Source: CAYRTV01 sp046483285 (GTDB taxonomy: Bacteria > Acidobacteriota > Aminicenantia > Aminicenantales > Aminicenantaceae). From it: a DNA stretch of 41,745 nt. Positions 1 to 8,094 of the stretch are shown here, in pieces. A program made the position numbers and the translations under genes. Position 1 is the first letter of the stretch; each line of letters starts with the position of its first letter. The DNA lies in the NCBI GenBank assembly GCA_046483285.1, contig JAWODN010000071.1, forward strand, positions 1 to 41,745. The letters are read 5' to 3'. Under the pieces are notes generated by a model. It had not been told where the DNA came from. It searched no databases and saw only the letters and a list, made by a program, of their open reading frames with translations.

Positions 1-114
1 GAATATTCCGCCGTTTCGCCCGGACCGAACCCGGGCCAACGCCCTGCGCACGGCTCTCGCCGCGCGCCTGACGAGGCTGTGGCGGGGGCTGCGCCGCCCC
101 CACAAAAGGTCGTC
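1..114. other. GC-rich sequence of unknown origin
   Basis: This stretch is much richer in G and C than the AT-rich repeat that follows it. It contains short GC palindromes (for example near 82-101). One frame running in from the left edge stays open and is arginine/leucine-rich, so this could be the tail of a gene cut off by the window edge, but I recognise no family. The sequence changes character abruptly at about 115, where repeat element A begins. Confidence 0.3.
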
Positions 115-300
115 ACTTCACTGCGAATGCCCTGCAACAAAGCAGATGCGGTGAGAGTCGGCCCGCCCGAAGGGTAAAAAAATTGCGATTAAAATAAAAA
201 TATGAAAATGAAAAACTTTCTATTTGAACTTTCAATAAAAATCATGTTAATCGCTGATAAAAAAGGGATTGCAAAAACATCGCAATTTTTTTATGAATAA
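115..300 (+). repeat. Dispersed repeat element A, copy 1 (left-truncated) with 119-bp MITE-like core
   Basis: This is near-identical to 22953-23138; by eye there are about 7 mismatches and no gaps. The AT-rich core 175-293 is bounded by perfect 15-bp inverted repeats (175-189 and 279-293, unit taaaaaaattgcgat and its complement). Left of the core is a GC-rich arm that recurs elsewhere as gcgaatgcccTGC..GCAGATGCGG. The right end, TGAATAATTCAGG, reaches almost to the pmbA stop codon at 312. The left end of the full element, present in copy 2, is missing here. Confidence 0.85.
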
Positions 301-311
301 TTCAGGCTTGA

Positions 312-1634
312 TTAAACCCCCGCCACCACGATGTCTTCAAAGACCAGGCTGGGGAATCTCAGAGAGGAATAAATCCAGGGGTCATCGGCCGCTTCCACCA
401 GTTTATTCCAAAAGTTCAGATGATTGTCCGCGATATTCATCTCTGATACCGGATGCACCACCTCTCCATCGTCAAAAAGGTGTCCGGTTATCCCGATAGA
501 CGCATCTCCGGTGGTGGGGTTGGAGTTCCCGCCGATAAATCCGGTGATGAGAATCCCTCTTCCCAGGTCCTTCATGATCTCTTCCACAGAACGCTTACCC
601 GGGGGAACGACCAGATTGGAGGGACTCCCTGTGGTGGGTTCGACATCCAGCTTGCGGCTGTAGTACCAGTCGATATAAAATTCCTTTAACATCCCGGCGT
701 CGATCATGGTTCTTTTTTTGGCCGCGAACCCGTCTCCGTCAAACAGCCGGCTTCCCATTCCCCTTTTTATAAAAGGGTCATCCACCAATGTTAAAATCCG
801 GCTGCCGATTTTCTTTCCCTTTTTATCCGCCAGAAAAGACTGCTTCTGCTGGATATTCCGGCCGAACATGGCCGCCATAAATCCACTGAACATCCGGGAA
901 ACATTCTGGTTTTCGATAATAATGGGAAGTTTCTCCGTTTTCAGTTTCTTCGCCCCCAGTAAAGAAAGCGTCCGCCGGGCCGCTTCAGCTCCGATTTTTT
1001 CCGGAGAAGGCAGGTCTTCTTTCGCCATAGTGACCACATAATGATACCCGTTGGGCCGGCGGTCTCCTTCATCCTGGGCGGTCATTTGGGCGCCGGCCGC
1101 ATACACCGTGGCTTCCGAATGACCTTCAAATCTGTTGCTGGTCATCTTGAAGGACCGGTTATGGATGTCCTGGACCTCCGCCGTGACGGAAATGGTTTTT
1201 TCTCCGCCTCTCTCCAGGCAGGCCTTTTCAACCGCTTTGACCAGTTTGTGCCTTTCTTTCAGAGAGAACCGGGGGTATTCCGGATCGAAAAGGCCGAGAT
1301 CCTTTTCGGCTCTTCCCTTATAATATTTCGGATCCGGAAGAGTCCGGTGAGGATCTTCCGCCAGCCACTTGGTGGTGCCTATGGCGCCGCCGAGAAACTC
1401 TTTCAGAGCGTCCTTCCTTAAATCTGAAGTGCTCTGTGAAGAGTACCGGCCGTCCACATACAGATTCACTCCCAAATTCCGGGTCGACGCTTCTTTGATG
1501 TTTTCCGGTTTCTGTTCACGGTAGCTGATTTCCACAGTCCGGTTTTCATTGATGGATACCCCGCAATCATCCGCGCCTAAAGACTTGGCTGTCTCAATGG
1601 CCCATTCCGCCAGATTTTTCATATCCTTGCTCAT
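312..1634 (-). CDS. pmbA: TldE/PmbA-family metalloprotease subunit
   Basis: A 440-residue protein of the PmbA/TldD family. In known TldD/TldE pairs the two proteins form a heterodimeric metalloprotease that degrades unfolded or modified peptides; TldE (PmbA) lacks the zinc-binding HExxH motif, and none is visible here. The N-terminal start, MSKDMKNLAEWAIETAKSLG, is typical of the family, and the length matches its usual 430-450 residues. The start at 1634 is supported by an AGGAGG motif at 1641-1646. The gene lies 16 bp downstream of tldD on the same strand, so the two are almost certainly co-transcribed and form the complex. No signal peptide is visible, unlike the TldD partner. The stop codon sits just outside the right end of repeat element A. 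Confidence 0.93.
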   Translation of the reverse strand: MSKDMKNLAEWAIETAKSLGADDCGVSINENRTVEISYREQKPENIKEASTRNLGVNLYVDGRYSSQSTSDLRKDALKEFLGGAIGTTKWLAEDPHRTLPDPKYYKGRAEKDLGLFDPEYPRFSLKERHKLVKAVEKACLERGGEKTISVTAEVQDIHNRSFKMTSNRFEGHSEATVYAAGAQMTAQDEGDRRPNGYHYVVTMAKEDLPSPEKIGAEAARRTLSLLGAKKLKTEKLPIIIENQNVSRMFSGFMAAMFGRNIQQKQSFLADKKGKKIGSRILTLVDDPFIKRGMGSRLFDGDGFAAKKRTMIDAGMLKEFYIDWYYSRKLDVEPTTGSPSNLVVPPGKRSVEEIMKDLGRGILITGFIGGNSNPTTGDASIGITGHLFDDGEVVHPVSEMNIADNHLNFWNKLVEAADDPWIYSSLRFPSLVFEDIVVAGV

Positions 1635-1650
1635 CTTTGTCCTCCTCTCC

Positions 1651-3183
1651 TCAGGATCTCACTCCGCCCACAGTCAATGATTCGACCAAAGCGGTGGGCT
1701 GTCCGAAACTGCAGGGAACCGCTTGTCCGCCTTTTCCGCATGCTCCGCCCCCGCCCTCGGCCAGCTTAAGGTCATTTCCCACCATAATGGTGTTCTTCAG
1801 CATCTTAGGCCCGTTGCCCATGATGTTGATGTCCTTTATGGGCGCGGTCAGCTTGCCGTTTTCAATCATGCGGCCCTGGGAAACATAGAAGGCGAAATCC
1901 CCTTCGCCGATTTTCACCTGGCCGTTGCTGACACTTTCCACATAAATACCGTTTCCGGCGGCTTTGATCACGTCTTCGGGGGATTCCGGCCCTGCCAGCA
2001 TGATGGTGTTGCGCATCCGGGGCTGGATATAATGCTGATAACTCTGCCGCCTGCCGTTTCCTGTCGGCTTGAGTTTATAATATTTGGCGGAAATTTTATC
2101 ATGCATATAACTGGTCAGAATTCCTTTATCCACCAAAACGGTTTTTTGGCCGGGCGTGCCTTCATCGTCCACATTCAATGACCCGGTCAAGTGGGGAACC
2201 GTGCCGTCGTCCACTATGGTGACAAACGGCTCAGCCACTTTTTTACCGATCATGGTGCTGTAAGTGGAAATGTTCTTGCGGTTGAAATCCGCTTCCATGC
2301 CGTGGCCGATGGCCTCATGAAGAAGAACCGCAGAAACTCCCGGCCCCAAGACCACCGGAACTTCCCCGGCGGGAGGCTGGACCGCATCGAATAAGGTGAC
2401 CGCCTGATTCACGGCTTTGTGGGCAATCCGGTTGATCACTTCAGGGGCATAAAACGAAAAATCCCGGCGGCCGCCCATATTCCATCCCGCCTGCTCATAC
2501 CGGCCGTCCTTTTCCGCCACCACAGAAGCAGACAGATAATTCCGGGGCCGGAGATCTTCCGCCTTCACTCCTTCGCTGGTCACAATCAAAACCCTTTTCT
2601 GCTGATCGTGGTAACTGGCATTGACTTTGCGCACAAAGGGGGACAGAGAAAAACATTTCTCATTGAGATTTTCAACCAGAGGCAGTTTGGAATCGAAAGA
2701 AATATTGGTCAGCAAAGTATCGAGGGGATAATAATCCCCGGTCTTTAATCTCTCAAACTTTCCTTGCGGCGTTCCCGGGTCCGACGAAGCGATGGTGGCC
2801 GCAGTCGCCGCCGCTTTCAGCATGGAAGCTTTTTTCAGTTCCTGGGTGAAGCCGTAGCCGACCTGATCGCCGTTAACAGTGCGGATACCGACTCCCAGGG
2901 AAATATTCCCGGAAGCCCGGTTGACTTTTCCGTCCTCAAGCATGATCCAGTTGCTGATGGTGTGCTCGAAAAACAAATCCGCGAAATCGCCTCCCTTTGA
3001 TAAAGCCCCTGTCAAAACCTCCCGGCACAACTCATCGGTGATTCCGAATTCACGCTCAAAATAGCCGGGTGCTTCGATGCGGGCCAGACCGAATAAATTC
3101 CCATCCAGCACCGGAAGAGTTATGGTGGCCGCAGCCGCGGCGGCCGAGGTCTTCAGAAAAGACCTTCGACTCCATGTCTTCAT
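1651..3183 (-). CDS. tldD: TldD-family zinc metalloprotease with Tat signal
   Basis: A 510-residue TldD-type subunit. It carries the HExxH zinc motif as HEAIGH at about residues 289-294 (H289, E290, H293), followed by GMEAD, a typical TldD sequence. The N-terminus contains a twin-arginine motif, SRRSFLK, then an alanine-rich hydrophobic stretch, so the protein looks Tat-exported; most studied TldD proteins are cytoplasmic. The start at 3183 has a strong AAGGAGG site seven bases upstream. It is the first gene of a two-gene operon with pmbA. Known TldD/E pairs process antibacterial peptides such as microcins or degrade unstructured peptides; the substrate here cannot be deduced. The periplasmic placement, if real, would fit a role in peptide degradation in a proteolytic organism. 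Confidence 0.93.
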   Translation of the reverse strand: MKTWSRRSFLKTSAAAAAATITLPVLDGNLFGLARIEAPGYFEREFGITDELCREVLTGALSKGGDFADLFFEHTISNWIMLEDGKVNRASGNISLGVGIRTVNGDQVGYGFTQELKKASMLKAAATAATIASSDPGTPQGKFERLKTGDYYPLDTLLTNISFDSKLPLVENLNEKCFSLSPFVRKVNASYHDQQKRVLIVTSEGVKAEDLRPRNYLSASVVAEKDGRYEQAGWNMGGRRDFSFYAPEVINRIAHKAVNQAVTLFDAVQPPAGEVPVVLGPGVSAVLLHEAIGHGMEADFNRKNISTYSTMIGKKVAEPFVTIVDDGTVPHLTGSLNVDDEGTPGQKTVLVDKGILTSYMHDKISAKYYKLKPTGNGRRQSYQHYIQPRMRNTIMLAGPESPEDVIKAAGNGIYVESVSNGQVKIGEGDFAFYVSQGRMIENGKLTAPIKDINIMGNGPKMLKNTIMVGNDLKLAEGGGGACGKGGQAVPCSFGQPTALVESLTVGGVRS

Positions 3184-3224
3184 TTTGTCCTCCTTTTTAT
3201 TCTGAATAACCTGACCTAAACCTT

Positions 3225-3605
3225 AGAAAATGACAGCTCCGCTGTCATCCTAAGGCCTGCGAAGCAGGCCGTAAGGATCTTATTCAGCTTGGTCTGATGA
3301 GCCGGTTCCGACTCTTCAGACGAGGCACTCTAAGATTCCCGTCGCTCCGCTCTCCGGGACGACATGCCTCCTTGTCATTGCGAGGCTTGCGCCAGCAAGC
3401 CGTGGCAATCCCTTCCTGCCTCCTTGTCATTGCGAGGCTTGCGCCAGCAAGCCGTGGCAATCCCTTCCTGCCTCGTGAAAGCGGAACCCACCGCCCATAC
3501 GAGGCAGTCAGGGATCCCTCAGTGCTTCGCACCGCGGGATGACACACTCAAAGACACTGCGTGCCCCGGAATGACAGACTCAAGCTCCGCCTCGGGAATG
3601 ACATA
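3225..3605. repeat. Cluster of REP-like palindromic units (gene-free)
   Basis: The 730-bp gap between tldD and pheS holds a chain of short hairpins and no convincing gene. TGACAGC/GCTGTCA pairs at 3231-3247. A GGCCTGC..GCAGGCC hairpin follows at about 3253-3269. Two GGCTTGC-gcca-GCAAGCC hairpins lie in the 52-bp tandem repeat. Several GGGATGACA/GGAATGACA-type tails lie between about 3535 and 3602. This is the pattern of REP/BIME intergenic arrays. Small open frames here are repeats read as protein. Confidence 0.7.
3366..3469. repeat. Perfect 52-bp tandem duplication
   Basis: Two identical 52-bp units, 3366-3417 and 3418-3469. Each contains a nested palindrome: outer arms ATTGC/GCAAT and an inner GGCTTGC-gcca-GCAAGCC stem. 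The exact identity of the units implies a recent duplication. Confidence 0.9.
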
Positions 3606-3637
3606 GGGATCATTTTCATGGTTCGTATTGTATTATA

Positions 3638-3715
3638 CTCATGATGAATTCATAAAAAAAATGATCCGGGGGGCCGGACCTTACCGCAGATCCGGCCCGT
3701 GAATAAATCAGAAAT
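3638..3715 (-). repeat. Element A-related repeat, inverted short copy
   Basis: Read on the minus strand, this starts CTGATTTATTCACGGGCCGG and ends with a T-run followed by ATGAATTCATCATGAG, resembling the two ends of element A. The 23 bases at 3638-3660 recur exactly, inverted, at 25817-25839. A perfect 8-bp stem GGGCCGGA/TCCGGCCC lies inside. On the minus strand a GC hairpin followed by eight T also looks like a terminator, but no minus-strand gene leads into it. Confidence 0.55.
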
Positions 3716-3804
3716 AAACAACCGGAATATATATATACGTATCAAGACGGCAAAAAGTTGTGTTTTGATCAAAAAGAATATTCCAAGTTTTGCTCTTTCC
3801 GATG

Positions 3805-3833
3805 TTTCCAAATTCTCTCAATCATGTTATAAA
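3805..3833 (+). promoter_or_regulatory. Candidate sigma70-type promoter for pheS-pheT
   Basis: TTTCCA (3805-3810) and TATAAA (3828-3833) are separated by 17 bp, about 80 bp before pheS. The match is moderate. No leader peptide or T-box-like structure was recognised in the leader. Confidence 0.35.
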
Positions 3834-3915
3834 ATGGGTTAAACATTCTAAATTTTAGCCTGGAAAGCCGAAGAGTCATGCTGTTTTTATAAAATAAAAT
3901 AATTTCACATAGAGA

Positions 3916-5448
3916 ATGCCGATGACAAAGCAAATCAATCAAGAACAGTGGAACATTCTCCACACCCTGTTGGATGCCGGAAAGGCCCTGGACGTGGAGA
4001 AAATCGTCTCCCTCTCCGGTATAGATCAGGCGAAAGTGGCGGCGGCTCTCACATACAGCCGTGACCAGGGCTGGGTTGAAATCAGCGAGCAGCGCCGGGA
4101 AGAGCTCAATCCTTCTCCGTCAGCCGGAAAACTGATGTCAGCCGGGCTTCCTGAAAGACAAATTCTCGAATTCCTGGCTGAACCGAAACAGCTCCCGATC
4201 CGGGATATCGCTCAATTCGCCAAGGAACGCAGCCTGCCCATGAACGAAATCATGCGGTGGGGCTCTCAGCGGGGCTGGTTTAAAAAAGACAAAGGAGAAT
4301 TGGTCGTCACCGGAACCGGGCTTCAAGCCCTGAAGCAAAAAGACGAGGATGAAAAAGCCGTGGCCCTGGCTCTTGAGCAGGGACCTGTTTTCATGGACCA
4401 GCTTAAAGAGCATGGTATTGATGCCGGAAGAGCCAAACCCCTTTTAAAAAACCGGAATGATTTGGCGAAAATTAAAGAACGGACCCTGCGTTCAGCCCGT
4501 TTGACCGCCGAAGGCCAAAAAGAACTTCCTGAGCTTAAAGTGGTCAAAGAGCAGAACATTTTGTCTTCAGAAGATATCACTTCAGGCGAATGGCGTAACA
4601 TTCAATTGCGGCGGTATGATGTCACCCTGCCGGCGGAGGCGGTGCACCCCGCTAAAATCCATCCCATGCAGAAGGTGGTCCAGCAGGCGCGAACGGCTTT
4701 TTTGGAAATGGGTTTTACCGAAATCGTCTCCCCCCAGGCCGAATCGGCGTTCTGGGATTTCGACGCGCTTTTCCAGCCCCAGGACCACCCGGCCCGTGAC
4801 ATGCAGGACACCTTTTATTTGGAACGTCCTGATCAAGCCCGGCTTCCCTCTCCGGATTTGGTCGGGAAAGTAAAAAAAACCCATGAAAACGGAGGAGACA
4901 CCGGTTCCAAGGGCTGGGGATATCAGTGGCAGGAGCGCCGGGCGCGGCAGGTGGTGCTGCGCACCCATACCACCGCCTCCACCATCCGTGCGGTTCAAAA
5001 GAATCCGAATCCCCCGCGCAAGGTTTTTTGCGTGGGCAAAGTCTACCGGAACGAGGCCGTCAGCTACAAACACCTTCCCGAGTTCCTCCAGGTCGACGGC
5101 GTGATCATTGACGAGGACGCCAGTTTGGCCACCTTGCTGGGGACCCTTCAGGAATTCTACCGGAAAATGGGCTTTGACAAAGTCAAATTCAAGCCCTCCT
5201 TTTACCCTTACACCGAGCCCAGCGCGGATGTTATCGTGTGGATGGAATCCAAAAAAAGCTGGATTGAATTGGGCGGGTCCGGGGTTTTCCGGCCGGAAGT
5301 GACCATTCCCCTTGGCTGCAAAGTCCCGGTTTTAGCCTGGGGACTAGGCCTGGACCGGCTGGCCATGCTCAGGTACGGCTTCACGGACATCCGCGAGCTC
5401 TACTGGAGTGATTTGGACAAGATCAAGGAGGTGCCCCTATGCCGGTAG
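3916..5448 (+). CDS. pheS: Phenylalanine--tRNA ligase alpha subunit, archaeal/eukaryotic type
   Basis: A 510-residue class II aminoacyl-tRNA synthetase catalytic subunit that attaches phenylalanine to tRNA-Phe together with PheT. The first ~190 residues hold winged-helix-like tRNA-binding modules, which are found in archaeal and eukaryotic PheS, not in the short (~340 residue) standard bacterial form. The catalytic core includes FWDFDALFQPQDHPARDMQD (class II motif-like, characteristic of the archaeal/eukaryotic group), KVYRNEAVS and a C-terminal GLGLDRLAMLRYG (motif 3). A second ATG six bases downstream (3922) is an equally plausible start; neither has a strong ribosome site. It overlaps pheT by 10 bp, so the subunits are translationally coupled. 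Archaeal-type PheRS in a bacterium (also known in spirochaetes) implies ancient transfer. Confidence 0.96.
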   Translation: MPMTKQINQEQWNILHTLLDAGKALDVEKIVSLSGIDQAKVAAALTYSRDQGWVEISEQRREELNPSPSAGKLMSAGLPERQILEFLAEPKQLPIRDIAQFAKERSLPMNEIMRWGSQRGWFKKDKGELVVTGTGLQALKQKDEDEKAVALALEQGPVFMDQLKEHGIDAGRAKPLLKNRNDLAKIKERTLRSARLTAEGQKELPELKVVKEQNILSSEDITSGEWRNIQLRRYDVTLPAEAVHPAKIHPMQKVVQQARTAFLEMGFTEIVSPQAESAFWDFDALFQPQDHPARDMQDTFYLERPDQARLPSPDLVGKVKKTHENGGDTGSKGWGYQWQERRARQVVLRTHTTASTIRAVQKNPNPPRKVFCVGKVYRNEAVSYKHLPEFLQVDGVIIDEDASLATLLGTLQEFYRKMGFDKVKFKPSFYPYTEPSADVIVWMESKKSWIELGGSGVFRPEVTIPLGCKVPVLAWGLGLDRLAMLRYGFTDIRELYWSDLDKIKEVPLCR

Positions 5449-7232
5449 TTGCTGTCAGTGCCAAACGGTTGAATCAGCTGCTGGGACGCGAATACCCCAT
5501 GAAGGAGCTGGTGCATGCGCTGGATCAGCTGGGATGCGATGTGGAAGACACTGCGGAAATGAACCTTTACCGCTGCCCGGCCTGCCAGAGCCCCAATGAA
5601 AAATTATCCCACGAAGAACCGGCCGCCCGCTGTGACTTCTGCGGCTTTGAAAGCGATGAGCCTTTTCCCCTCAACGCCACGGAACGGGTGATCCGGCTGG
5701 ATTTGCTGGCCGACCGCCCCGATTTATTCGACGCCGGAGGACTGTCCCGGGCCCTCAAAGGCTACCTGGGTTTGGAAAAAGGGCTTACGGAATTCCAAAT
5801 GAAAAAAGGGGATATCAAAGTTGAGGTCGACCCGGCCCTTTCTGAAAAGGGCACGTACCGGCCGTATATCGCCTGCGCTGTGGTGGAAACGCCTCCCATG
5901 GACCAGGATTCCCTAAGAGAGATCATGCGCCTGCAGGAGAATCTCCACTGGGGCATCGGCCGGGACCGCAAACTGGCCTCCATCGGAGTATATGATATGG
6001 ACACCATCGTCCCGCCTATCCGGTATACTTTAGTCGATCCGGAATCTTTTCTATTTCATCCCCTCGGCGTGCCCGGCCAAAACATGACCCCCCATCAAAT
6101 TCTGGCAGAGCATCCCAAAGGCAAAGCCTATGCCGGCCTCATGGACGAATACAGCCGCTGCCCCATCTTGATTGATTCCAGGGACCTGGTGCTGGCCATG
6201 CCTCCTATTATCAACAGCGATGAAACCAAATGCAAAACCGGGACCACGCGCCTGTTTATCGACGTCACAGGAGCTGTGCCGGGCCCGGTGTATAATTCTC
6301 TCAACACCTTGGTCAGCGCCCTTATCGAGCTGGGAGGCAGGGCCGAAACCGTGACCATTCTCCATCCCGGCGGACCGGAGAAAACCCCGGATTTATCCCC
6401 CAAATCGATTGCCGTCCGCTATGACAAAGCCCGGCGCTGGCTGGGCCTGGATTTTTCCCGGCGGGAGTTCGTGGATTTTCTGGAAAAAATGCGCCTGGAT
6501 GTGGAGGAAAAGGATGACGCCTATCTGGTGCATTACCCGGTGTTCCGGACGGATGTCCGGCATGAAGTCGATATCTTCGAGGATGCGGCCATAGGCTACG
6601 GCTATGAAAACATTCCACCCCGGCTGGTGGAGTCCCTGACCATAGGCGAGGCCCGGCCCGAAGAACGCATCAGCCAGACGGTGAGGGACGCTATGACCGG
6701 CCTGGGATTTACGGAAATCATGACCCTCAACCTCCATTCCAAAGAACGGCTGTTCGGTAAATTCCGGATGGAACCGGGGAGCGAACACATCGTCGTGCAG
6801 AACCCGAAAACCATCCAGCAAAAAGTGGTCCGCTGCCATTTGATGCCGGGAATCATGGAAACGTTCCAAAAGAACCGGCGCAAACCGGTGCCGCAGAAGA
6901 TCTTTGAACTGGGCAATATCCTCACCCTCAACTCCGAAGCCGAGACCGGGGTGGAGGAATACCGGCACCTGGCTTTCGGCATCATCGGGCCCGAGTCTGG
7001 TTATGCCGGCGGCCGCTCGGTCTTGGACGCGGTTCTCTCCGAACTCGGTTTAAAAGGGGCCTATAAGCCGGCTTCCCATCCCTCGTTTTTCGAAGGCCGC
7101 TGCGCCGAAGTCACCGATCAAAACAGCGGCTGGCTGGCCCGCCTCGGTGAGGTTCATCCCGAAGTCATCACCAACTTCAGCCTGGCTTATCCCATCCTTC
7201 TGTGCGAGCTCCGGCTGTGGAAAGTGATTTGA
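5439..7232 (+). CDS. pheT: Phenylalanine--tRNA ligase beta subunit, archaeal/eukaryotic type, with zinc-ribbon-like insert
   Basis: A 597-residue beta subunit, much shorter than the ~800-residue standard bacterial PheT, which matches the archaeal/eukaryotic type of the neighbouring pheS. It shows the B1 region (LGCDVED, then ADRPDLFDAGGLSRALKGYLG), the B3/B4-like centre (HPGG, PDLSPKSIAV) and the inactive synthetase-like C-terminal domain (DIFEDAAIGYGYENI, MTLNLHS). Inserted in the N-terminal domain is a CPAC-x15-CDFC arrangement (C46, C49, C65, C68), which looks like a zinc ribbon; I know of no such insert in ordinary PheT. The start at 5439 has an excellent AAGGAGGT site (5425-5432) inside the pheS end. 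It forms the alpha2-beta2 enzyme with PheS. Confidence 0.95.
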   Translation: MPVVAVSAKRLNQLLGREYPMKELVHALDQLGCDVEDTAEMNLYRCPACQSPNEKLSHEEPAARCDFCGFESDEPFPLNATERVIRLDLLADRPDLFDAGGLSRALKGYLGLEKGLTEFQMKKGDIKVEVDPALSEKGTYRPYIACAVVETPPMDQDSLREIMRLQENLHWGIGRDRKLASIGVYDMDTIVPPIRYTLVDPESFLFHPLGVPGQNMTPHQILAEHPKGKAYAGLMDEYSRCPILIDSRDLVLAMPPIINSDETKCKTGTTRLFIDVTGAVPGPVYNSLNTLVSALIELGGRAETVTILHPGGPEKTPDLSPKSIAVRYDKARRWLGLDFSRREFVDFLEKMRLDVEEKDDAYLVHYPVFRTDVRHEVDIFEDAAIGYGYENIPPRLVESLTIGEARPEERISQTVRDAMTGLGFTEIMTLNLHSKERLFGKFRMEPGSEHIVVQNPKTIQQKVVRCHLMPGIMETFQKNRRKPVPQKIFELGNILTLNSEAETGVEEYRHLAFGIIGPESGYAGGRSVLDAVLSELGLKGAYKPASHPSFFEGRCAEVTDQNSGWLARLGEVHPEVITNFSLAYPILLCELRLWKVI

Positions 7233-7389
7233 TTGAATAAGAATCTTACGTCATAAAATCCAGAACGTCACCGGTGACATTACGGCGTTTCTGCTTCTCG
7301 CAACCGACATACAATTAGCGGCGGAACGATTCTGAGCCTCCGTGGGCCGGCAGAGAGCTTGAAAGGGGACTTAATATACGGAGGATATC

Positions 7390-7863
7390 ATGAATAAACA
7401 GGGAATACTTGCGGCGCTGGGAAGCTTGGCAGCCGTCAGCGCAGTCGTCATCAGCGTCATCGCATATGCGGTCTACGATGTTCGCCTGGTAGGCCCGGCA
7501 ATGATACTTCTGGGACTCATACCCTGGCTGCCCATCAGGCTCTCCGGCAGGACAATTCGCTCCACGGGCGCCGATATCATCTTCGGGGCGGTGGACACCG
7601 GCTTGCTCGGCATCGCAGCCCTCATCGGGGCTGAGCTGGGTGGTGTGCTTGGTGCGATTGTGGGCGGCCTTGTGGGTGATTCAATTACAGATGCGTTTGC
7701 TGGTATCTTCGAAGGCCGCGCGGCAGAGAAGCTGCGAAACCTCGGCATAGAGGAGGCCCGCACGCCTATCAGTTCCTCGATGGGCAAAATGTCCGGATGT
7801 CTTATCGGCGCTGGCATCACACTCACTATCGCCTGGACGATCCTGAGCCTGCCTCTGGGATGA
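7390..7863 (+). CDS. Small glycine-zipper membrane protein, unknown function
   Basis: A 157-residue hydrophobic protein that I do not recognise. It has an N-terminal membrane segment (about residues 8-28), a second (about 32-50), a long glycine-rich hydrophobic segment (about 68-105, with GAELGGVLGAIVGGLVGD), a short charged stretch (GRAAEKLRNLGIEEAR), and a final membrane segment (about 135-155). The GxxxG spacing resembles glycine-zipper membrane proteins, which often oligomerise. The start at 7390 is preceded by CGGAGG with good spacing. It stands alone between pheT and the secreted paralogs, with no partner to hint at its job. Coding potential is good: it has a regular ribosome site and no repeats. 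Confidence 0.6.
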   Translation: MNKQGILAALGSLAAVSAVVISVIAYAVYDVRLVGPAMILLGLIPWLPIRLSGRTIRSTGADIIFGAVDTGLLGIAALIGAELGGVLGAIVGGLVGDSITDAFAGIFEGRAAEKLRNLGIEEARTPISSSMGKMSGCLIGAGITLTIAWTILSLPLG

Positions 7864-7900
7864 CGCCTCGCGCTTAGCGTCCTTCCTCATGCCCACTCCC

Positions 7901-8020
7901 ATGGCCATGAGGAAACGATTTTCTAAGGTATAGATCAGGCTATGTAATTACCCATGGCGGCTTCGCCCCCCGAGACGGATGAAAATGACATGCATTTTCG
8001 AACTATAGATCCGGCTAACT
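7901..8020. repeat. Dispersed repeat element B, copy 1
   Basis: This shares a patchy run with 22753-22850: catggcc..., aaacgATTTTCTAAG, CATGGCGG.TTCGCC and ATGAAAATG. Its right end, TTTCGAACTATAGATCCGGCTA (about 7996-8017), also recurs at 23181-23201. The element fills most of the gap before the secreted paralogs. Confidence 0.5.
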
Positions 8021-8094
8021 AATCGGTCAGTTTAGACAACTTTTACACTGCTTTTCTCGTATAATGAAGTGAATCCGAAAAAAGGCAGGAATTG

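Noticed and set aside
202..300. A 32-codon open frame in the AT-rich core of element A (also open in copy 2 from 23040)
   Set aside because: No ribosome site; the few differences between copies (Leu/Pro, Gly/Lys, Ala/Val) change the protein while the inverted repeats stay perfect, so the DNA structure and not a peptide is conserved.
3366..3469. CRISPR-like repeats
   Set aside because: Only two adjacent units without spacers; not a CRISPR array. No CRISPR arrays or cas genes were seen anywhere in the window.
3284..3606. Open frames of 80-87 codons in the 3.3-3.6 kb gap on both strands
   Set aside because: They are translations of the palindromic repeat units, with duplicated peptides matching the 52-bp DNA repeat, and have no ribosome sites.
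8034..8065. A perfect TATAAT (8060-8065) before the first secreted paralog with TAGACA (8034-8039) as a -35
   Set aside because: The spacer is 20 bp and the -35 overlaps repeat-derived sequence; only the -10 is convincing, so no promoter was called.
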